NCBI GenBank assembly: GCA_963669155.1
Contig: OZ022593.1
Coordinates: 14,004,473-14,068,472, forward strand
Origin: Arbacia lixula
Lineage: Eukaryota > Echinodermata > Echinoidea > Arbacioida > Arbaciidae
Direction: 5' to 3'
DNA: 64,000 nucleotides
The position numbers were made by a program, and so were the translations under genes. The stretch's first letter is position 1. Every line of letters begins with the position of its first letter. The notes beneath the pieces were generated by a model. It worked only from the letters and a program-made list of their open reading frames with translations, did no database searches and had not been told where the DNA came from. Shown piece by piece: positions 14,801 to 25,007 of the stretch.

Positions 14801-17800
14801 CATATCTCAATTGAACAGTTAGTGATTTTGTTATATACATATCAAATGGCATCAACAGAAGTCAACATATATTTTGATGACAGGGGACCTTTAAGCTGAT
14901 GGGAATCAAAATGATTGCAAATGTGATTTAGCACAAGAAGGGATCACCAGTCATTCGTAGCTTACAAACAGCTTGGTGAAACACCCCCAGATACATGGTG
15001 TTTGCAACAACACGTTCTCTACATTGGGGACCATCTTGATTTACACAACTTCATTCTTTGACCAGCAGAAGGGACAAGCTTCCTTTAAGCTTTGCAATTA
15101 ACTACAACCAGTCATCGCTGGAGTCTCAGAGATGGACATTCTGATTGCTTGTTGCCATTGTTACCATTGATTGCCTGTCCTTCTTCCATTTTTGATGATC
15201 TACCATTTAGATAGAAACCTCGAGAGTATTATGCACCTTTGAACTACAGCAGTAATCACTACAATTTTGTTAATATTGTTATAAGAGATTTTCAATTTAA
15301 TTTTATCTCATTGTGCACATACACTTTATGAATCGCAGACCAATCATTCCAAAATAATTCCAAACAAATTATGTCCTAAATCTTACCAGCAGGATATTTT
15401 TCATTTCTTAGTTCATATATGTACCAAACTTGATTGACACGTATGTACATGTACTACTGTACCTGTATATCGTTAAAAAGCTAAGCTCACTCCAAAAAAT
15501 AAATACTTCAACTGTTTTTAGTGAAAGGGCTTTCTGGGGTAATTTACAAAGAAACTTTAGGCATACACCCAGTAGCAAGGATAGCATGCTCCATCCTGTA
15601 CATGAATGAAAAACAAGTCCGACAAAAATCTTGGAACCAGACGGGATTTGAACCTGTAATCTACTGCTTACCGGGCAGCAACTTAACCATGCAAGCTATT
15701 TCTAGTTCACGGGTCAAGACACGACAACAAGGAAACAAATACCGAAAGAATCTCATTTCATCTGACTCATCGGTCGCTGAAAATATGCAACAGGCTCCTG
15801 GTTTGTGCTTTTGGTATCCAATTAAGTTGAAGTTGAACATCCAACTACTGTACATGTACATGTAGAGAACACTATACATTGATTGACAGGTCTACATGAA
15901 GTATCGTGACTGTACAGGCAAGAAGAAAAGATGTCACAAGGTCCTTACAATTTAATAAAAAGAATAGAAACTTCCCTTTCCCTGTCCATAAAAAAAAATA
16001 TACTTCATGTCACCAATTTCACATTCAACATACATTAAGTGGAAGGTCTAGTATCATGTTTCGAAAGGCAAGAACACAGGATGTCACAAGTTTCATACAA
16101 TAAAATAGAGGGAATAGAAACTGCACTTACCCTGTCAAGCCACGCCCATACGCCGATACCAATAAGTCCAACACCAGCAAGCTGCAATAGTAAGAGAAAC
16201 GATCAATCAATTATAATCAATTTAATTGAACCTAATGTAATAGAGATAATGTACATTAAGAGGAGAGAGAGAGAGCAAAAGACGGGTATGTACATGTAGA
16301 TTTTGTCACAAAGATATTTATGTACATTGAGAAAGGGGAGTGAGAGAAAGGGAGAGTAACAGAGAGAGAGAGGGAAAAAAAACAAAAGAGAAATAAAGAA
16401 ATACAGAGTAGGATGATGCAAAGAGAAGGCAAGAGAGGAAACAAAAAGTTGATTGGGATGGGGTGATTAAAACAAGGTACACCTGTAGGAAAGCGGTAGA
16501 GAAAGGGGGGTGGTAGTGTTTGGGGATACAATACGTACTAGTTGCCTTGCAACTTGAACTCTTTGCTGGTGATTTTAGAAACATTACAATGTTTTGCTGC
16601 CAGTGTTTAGACCCTCACGTACTGTACATGATCCAAAGATTAACTTTCACAAGGTCACGCTTTTTTTTTCATAGGAGATTAAAATCAAATCCAGCCTTAC
16701 ACTGTACACATTACAGACCTTGGCTGTATTAATAAAGCAATAAATCACATTGGATGTTGTTCACCACAAATATGCTAAGCTATTTGAAAAAAATGGTGGT
16801 AATTATCCTCCACAAACCAAACTTTTAATAATCAATAAAATATATTAAACTATACTGCCAAGAGTATGATATATTGAACATCTCTTGAAATTGTTTATTG
16901 GTGTACATGCTTGTACGTACACAACAGCTCAAAGGAATTGGCATAGGGAAAGAGAAAGGGAAGAAAGGGAAGGAGTTGCAGTTTTAAACTGCAGTATGTT
17001 TTGTCCAGTTCAGCATGAAACACGATGCTTTAGCCTAAAACGCATCATGTTTCATGCTGAACTGGACAAAATATACCGTGGTTTAAAACTGTGGCTCCTT
17101 CCCTTTCTTCCCTTTCCCTTTCCCTATGCCAATCCCTTTGAGCTGTTGTGTACATGTACCGGTACATGGCATGCTCTTCAGCTGATTTGATATTTGCACC
17201 CCAGCCAAGAAACATATTAAATGATTTTATCAAACTTTTTATCACATTTAAAGAGTTGGAGCAGAAAATGAAAAAAGTAGATTTACCCGATTAGGAAGTG
17301 GTAATCTATATGGCACATTTTGGGGGTAAACCAAAGATCTGGGATCATAATCTATTTCATTTTGACATGGGATTTAGAAGGCGCCTGTGAAAGTAGATGA
17401 TGAGATATGATGTACAATGTCCAAGTACTGAAAGTATTTTATACAGTACATGTAACTGTATGCAAATAGAGCTTGACATACACAAATTGAATTGAATTCC
17501 ATTGAATTTATTTTCCACATATAAACACAGAATAAACAAGAACATAAAATGATTTTCATGGATAACAGATAAATGAATATGAGGGACATTAACGAGATAA
17601 ATGGAATGCATATATAGAAAAAAAAACTTAAAACACTGCTTGTACACTTGAATCACAGAAAATTTATAACATATTACAATGGGGGGGGGGGGGGGGCTAC
17701 AGTGTATACAAAAGTGAAGCTTGTCAGGTAAAGGCTGCCTGTTACAATATGAAATTACATACATGTACTTTTGCTGAATATAAATATTTATACATTTGTT

Positions 17801-20800
17801 AAATCTTAAAATGCTATGAAGGGGGAACAGAAGAAAAAGAAGAAGAAGAAAGATAATAATACATGAAACAGCAGAGGAATGTAGACATTGTACATGTACA
17901 TGTACGTTACAAACTACAGTGCATCCATTTGCATGCCATCTTTATTAATTTACTTTTCACAGAACAGTACGTGAACAGTAGCACTTTAGCTGTGTGCAAA
18001 TTGTTTTCAATCCGGCTTAAGAATCATTGTTTTAATACAAAAACATGATTCAAGAGATGTACAATGTACATGTACATGTATGCACAGCTATGTTTTATAC
18101 ATGTACCTGTACATTGTACATACACTACATGACTACAAGACAGTTCAGGAAATACATGCTATACAGTACAAATAACATCCTTTTACTCATTGATACAAAT
18201 AAACAATAAGATACAGGTCTACATGTATACTACAGCTCAAAGAAATTGGCATAGGGAAAGGGAAAGGGAAGGAAGGGAAGGAGCCGCATTTTTAAACCGC
18301 GGTATATTTTGTCCAGTTCAGCATGAAACATGATGCATTTTAGGCTAAAGCGTCATATTTCATGCTGAACTAGACAAATTATACCGCGGTTTAAAACTGG
18401 CAACTCCTTCCCTTGATCTTCCCTTTCCCTTTCCCTATGCCAATTCCTTTGAGCTGGAGTGTACATTCCAAATAAACAGGGAAGTGACTTCTCACTTTAC
18501 ACGGTACAATGATTTACAATTGCACTCTGCTGCTTTAAAGATTGTCCGTCCCTTTTGCAAGCTTAAAATTTGAAATCGTCAATCACGATCGTAATATGAA
18601 TAAAGTGTGATTCAAGACCATTTCTAAGAATATAGCATGTTGAAGCTTTCTGTTTATGTAAAAAATTTCAGCTGTTAAATTTCAAACCGACTTTTTTCGT
18701 ACTACGAAAAAAGTATTAGTCTTTGTTACAGTATCTATGCGGTTATTATGCGTGTGTGAAATCCTAATTTTATGAGTAACTACCATACTTTGGAGATTAT
18801 TCGTTCCATAGAACAATTTTTTTCATAATGCGTTTTATAATTTATTAAACAGATTAATCAATAAAGCAGATATTTCAACACAAACTGCTAAGAGCCTGAG
18901 GTAAAGACTATCAATCAGACGTTGTTTATGTGCATAATTTGAATTTTACACTACGTATCAGTTTCAAATTGTGAATATAGAGCTTGCTAACACTTCTTTA
19001 TATGTTTTGCCAATGTTTCGATGGTTTTGTGGTGATCTGAAAAAGGGACTGGCTGTCTTTAATAGCCCATTGGATGACTAATTCTCGGGTGGATCACCAT
19101 TATTCAGGCAAATCGTTAATTGCCAAATTGACTTCCCCTTCTATTTTTCAATACAGTTCTTACGTGCAAGAACTGCAACATCATCACAGATGATAATGAA
19201 AAGTGTGAGAGAATTTAAATTTTATGGGCATACAATTCATTTACAGTAAACAGAACAAAATCTACAAGTAACACAGTGTTTTATGGCTTTTCATAGATTA
19301 CCTCAAAATTGTACCTGTAGTGCCATAAGAATCTACAAAAACTTACAGGTACTGTACTGAACAATAAAGTGTACAGTACATGTACTTGTACAGTTACCTT
19401 TTTCTACATGAACTCAGAAAAGTGTTATTTGTAGGCCTATATGTGTACTGTACTGTACATCTTTCCTGCAATTAAATTATGATTTAAAATCCAAACTGCA
19501 GTACTACATGTACACAGAAACCAGTACAAAAAAGGGAAAGAAAAAAACAGCAAAAACTCTCTCTAAAAAAAGTTTCCATTTTCAATTTCAGTTACATGCA
19601 TTAGCATTCCGTAGCATTCAGTGTTTTACCTTGTTTTACATGAAGTAGCATTCAGTGTTTTATCTTCAAAAGTGTAATATTTAGGATGCCAATTGTTCTG
19701 AGCCTGTCTCTCCCGAATTGATGTTGGGCGTGTTCGTTTGTCGGACTTGGCAAACAGCTAGAAAAAGTTGAAGGTACTGTCCAGGTGTATGTTTACCATG
19801 CTCATGAGTACAGTATTACATCTACACTATATACTGTAGAGCTACATAAACAACCTGCATTACATTTCATCAGGACAAAAAGTTATCATGTTCTTGTATG
19901 AATCCTTTCGCATTGTAAATACTGTACATGCACATCTACAGTTCTTTACTTACTTATCAATATTACATGAATTTCTAGTGGGGAAAATGTGTTCAGATCT
20001 GAAGCGAGCTGGATTATTCCTTTAAACCTCAATGACCTTACATGCCCATCAGCTGTTTGTTAGCTGTACCATCACTTAGAAGAACAACAGGATGTGTGTG
20101 AATTAAAGTCAGTACCAGCATGACACTAAATATGCAAGGCACCATTTGAGGGGGGGGGGGGGGGGGGGTCCCCCCTCCCAAAAAAAAATGTGAACTGAAA
20201 AGCAAACCAACTGTACAACATGTACATGTTGTACAGTATTGCAGTCTTACTCTGAAAACTCTTGAAAACACAAATTCATATTTTGGAATAGCTTTAAGTA
20301 TCATGTTCCATGCTGAACTGGACAAAATATACCGCGGCTTAAAACTGCGGCTCCTTCCCTTTCTTCCCTTCCCTTTCCTTTTCCCTATGCCAATTCCTTT
20401 GAGCTGGAGTGTACGTAGTAGATTTATGAGTTCTACATGTATTGCAAGTTTGCAACATATTACAATCAATTGCTTAACACGGCACATGCATTGTATGTAA
20501 ATACTGACGACAAATCACCAAATGGTGGTTAATTATTCATAAACATAATCCCATAAAAGACAATCAATCGTGGCCATTGTGTGTGCCATATGGTCCACAG
20601 TGCACAATACATCACAGAGCTTTTCACAAGTAGAGTTTTCATTGATTGAATGGTGCATATATTTTGTACTGTTCTACGAAACTTAAACGACTGAAGTTAT
20701 AAATCAGAACTCATAATAGATTTTGTGTAGTCCCAGACATACATGTAGAGTCTACTGGCCTACATTGACCCTACATGCAGCTGATATAATGTGCAGTTGG

Positions 20801-20853
20801 TTCAGAGTATTCATTGCAGTGAACAAAGTTCATGGGGCATCCAGATGATTTAG

Positions 20854-20884
<31 letters not shown>

Positions 20885-23146
20885 ACACTCAAGTGAAAAT
20901 GATGCATCTTCATATGGCACAATGCTAAAGAAATTTTGAGGTGGTTTTCACAACATCAGGCTAGAAAAGTAGTCCCCACTTATTTATTTGGTAAGTAATG
21001 TTACAGTACTTCTCCTACATTTGTAAAAAAAAATTTTACAAAGCATGAACATGAAATGTACCTCAAAATAATGATGGCTCCGGATATATTGGATGTTAAA
21101 CTCACCCAAAAGACAAAGTTGGTGAAAAACAATAAATACTTGGTGGTCAGACTGATTTCCGAGGGAGCATTGTCAGGCCATCCCATTCTGGATTTTCCTT
21201 GTTCTTGCTGCTCAGGAGGAGGATTCTCACGTTTGTTCCAAATTTACAAGTATGCCTCTATTCTGTAAGGCGGCCAGAGTGCACTGAGGATAGCAAACTT
21301 GTGTTGTGGCCGTGTGAACGCTTCAAGTCCGTAACTGTATACACCTTCATGAACTCATTCGTTGTACTATCATTAGTCATGACATTATAAGCGTCCACAT
21401 TAAAGGTATGGTTGCCCTCTTGCGAGTCAACAAAATTAAAGACCACAGGAAATGGAAGAAAATACTGTGACTTTCCTCACAAATATTAAAACTGGAAACT
21501 TAAGACTATAAAATGAGCAGAATGACATTGATCGCTAGATCTTGAGTAGGTTTTTGACAGGTCTTCCAAAACTCAGAGGTTCCTGTAGCAAAACAGACCA
21601 AGACTGAAACAGCGTATAGTGTAGTCTGTTTCTCCACTCTGCAGATGTGTTGATGTGAGCACTACCCCACTGAACAACAACGCATTGGCTGGTGCAATAC
21701 GGTATGAATGTAGACATCAACGCTATGAAACAGGGCGTTCCAAACATTAACAAGGATAGCTGTCCACTTTCCAGAAAAGATATGTGTAGGGGCAACTATA
21801 ACTGAGAGCACTGCTGTTCCATGCCGCTTGTCAAGACTTTTGTACACAGAGCTACACAACCACTCTCTTCATGCACTCTAGTTCTTCTTCTAATTTACAA
21901 CAATGGCCTATCAAAATATCAAAATTCAAAATGGTAAACACGGAAGTGTCTACATGTACATGTATACATTTAAACCTTGACAATGCATTTACACACTCTA
22001 CTGCCCAGCCACGGCTCATTCCTTCATGGGATCAACAATATTCAGGCAAATCACTCAAGCATGAACCATACCTATATATCAAATCCTACAGTATACCGGG
22101 GTACATGAACTACCGTGAATAATTCATGAAGGTGAATCATGAATCATATAAAAATCAAATACTCTCGCAATGACAAAAATCACAATATTAAGGCTTTTCA
22201 ATTCAATCCAGATCAGGAACAATTTGAGTTAAATTTGTTTAATTTTGTTGAATGCATTATAGGGAACATATCAAATGGAAGATTACATTGAAAAATGGAC
22301 AATTCCAACTTAAATTAGAGCTTCTTGTATGCTGTAGTACGAAGAACCACTATGTTTTTCAAGCTTACTTGGATCGCTGTTATGAAGTTCATATTTCACA
22401 AATTAAATAATCTGGAAGTTTTATTGTGATACTCTAAAGGATTGCACGATAGAACAGTAGTAAATCACCCGTGAGCAGTAATGTAATTTATCATTTTAAA
22501 ATCACCATTTCACTACAATACAGAATATAAAAGACAATCAATCATATGTTTCCATTGTGTGAAATATTCCATTCAGTGCCGCACTGGCCACACCAAAACA
22601 TCCCATATGGTCAGTAGAAAGTGCTGTGCTTGTCTCTAGCAGTGTTTCCATTGATTGAGTGAAGCACACTGAAATTTAAATGCTTTTATCAGTGCTCTCT
22701 TGCAATGGACAAGTGTAGTCCCATACACACATGTATAGATTTGTAGTGTAGGCATTCAATGTCCCTCTGTTATGAGCAGTATAATGTGTGTCTGCAATGT
22801 GTTAAGTGTGTCCATTGGCGAGAGTGTACTAGTACAGAGTAGTTCATACCTAGTGAGTCACACACAGAAGGACAGTGCATTGTGCCATACTGTATTTTTT
22901 GTTTGTCTATTAGCAAAGAACGGAATTTGCTAACTCCATTACATGTAGCACAATAGAATTTTGTTGCTGTACATACTACAAGTACCTGTGGTTTTACTTA
23001 TTGGGGAATGCTCTACAATAGTTGTGTGATTGTTATTTCAATACAAAAACTAATAAATATTTATGAGTGATGATAAAATCAAAGTACATGTAGTAGACAT
23101 GTCCATTGTAGAATGTATTCATATAAGGGACACTACTTAAAAGATG

Positions 23147-23185
<39 letters not shown>

Positions 23186-24885
23186 ATTCATGACAGTAAG
23201 AGGATTTCTCAAATCCTAAAAATGCACATGACATGACATGTACTGTGTACAGTACTTTATACATAATACAGTAACTAAGTAATACAGATAGCACGAAGAG
23301 AAAGAGGAAAATGATAATAAATAATGACTAATGATGGCTTGCTCAATAATGCAAAGCTTCGCAAATTTCCGTGAGTAGCTACCATGTACGTGTAAACAGG
23401 AAAGCTATAAGGTTATTACAATGTTTGCACAGGATGTTCAAGTATTTCCTTTACAAAGTTCCTGTTATTCCATCTCACATTTCACAGGCTCCAGGCAAGA
23501 GAAAGTTTGTCAACTCTTACTGTTGTGCATAATATTTTTTGTAGTGTACCAATATCATGCCCGCTCTTGTTCCTTGAATGTAAACATCCTTCCTAATTGT
23601 CAGTTGCCTACTGCTCTACAGTTGCCGCAGCATTCTTTAAAGTTTTTAACCCTCTCATTACCAGTGGCGTGATAATGTGCAGTAAGTCAGTGAGAGATTC
23701 ATGGCTTGGTACTGTAGGGATTCAACAAGATGTTTTATTGTACATGTATTTAATACATTCCTTGTTTTTCTGTATTTTATATTTCTTTTATTTCTTTTTT
23801 TTCTCAACTTATGTTATGTTGAGTTTTCATTTTCAAATGGGCCTTATTAAGCCTTGCCTATTTTAAGATTATTCTAAAGATGTACACTGTATGTACATCT
23901 CCAGCTCAAAGGAATTGGCATAGGAAAAGGGAAAGGGAAGAAAGGGAAGGAGCCGCAATTTAAAACCGCGATAGATTTTGTCCAGTTCAGCATGAAACAT
24001 GATGCTTTAGCAGTAAAAAGCATCTTGTTTCATGCTGAACTGGACAAAATATACAGCAGCTTAAAACTGAATCCCCTTTCCTTTCTTCCCTTTCCCTTTC
24101 CCTATGCTAATTCCTTTGAGCTGTAGTGTCATAACTTAATCTACATTGTACATTTGTACATGTACATTTACAATGTACAACTTACTGACCTGAGCGGGTT
24201 GTATTTGAAGGTATGACAGTGTACAGTTTGCATACAATACAGTACATATAAAATGAACTACTGTAGAATCACTCATAAGTCTAAGCATAATATATAGTAT
24301 AATGTACTCAGCCTAGAAACCTAATTGAAAAGGCAGTGGCTTTAATCATGTGGGAGGAAAGTGCTACTTCCTCTTTTAATGCTCCAGTGTACATGTACAG
24401 TGTATACAAGCACAGAGCTCTCTTCACATGCAAATTTTGAGTTGTATCATAATACACATGATGGAAATGCTGCTTAACAGGCAGGTCAACGAAAGGTATG
24501 TGTACATGAAAATCTGTACATGTATCAACCATTATTACTTTTGATTAATGGATTTTACCCGGATGAGTCAATCAACAGTATTCAGCACTACAAACTACAT
24601 TGCCACGTGTATATTAGCACAAATATCTCAATATTTTGAATTACATACTTTGTACATTTACAATAGATCAACAGCAATGGCAAGAATCCGCAAGATGTGT
24701 AAAAATGAGAATGCAACAGTCATGTCGCAATATACACCGACATCTTTTGTACCCATTTATCTCTCTCTCTCTCTCTCTCTACACTTTGAATCTCTCTACA
24801 TGAAGTATCCCTTTTGGCTTCCTACTCCATCTCTCAAGTAATGAAGAAGTATTGATCTATTGTTTTCTCTTCCTCTTTCTCTCTC

Positions 24886-24932
<47 letters not shown>

Positions 24933-24933
24933 T

Positions 24934-24974
<41 letters not shown>

Positions 24975-24975
24975 T

Positions 24976-25007
<32 letters not shown>

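Noticed and set aside
21258..21859. Two or three overlapping minus-strand frames just upstream of exon B
   Set aside because: They are in different frames, interrupted by stops, and match no family I recognise. They may be a 5' UTR, promoter DNA or an old pseudogene.
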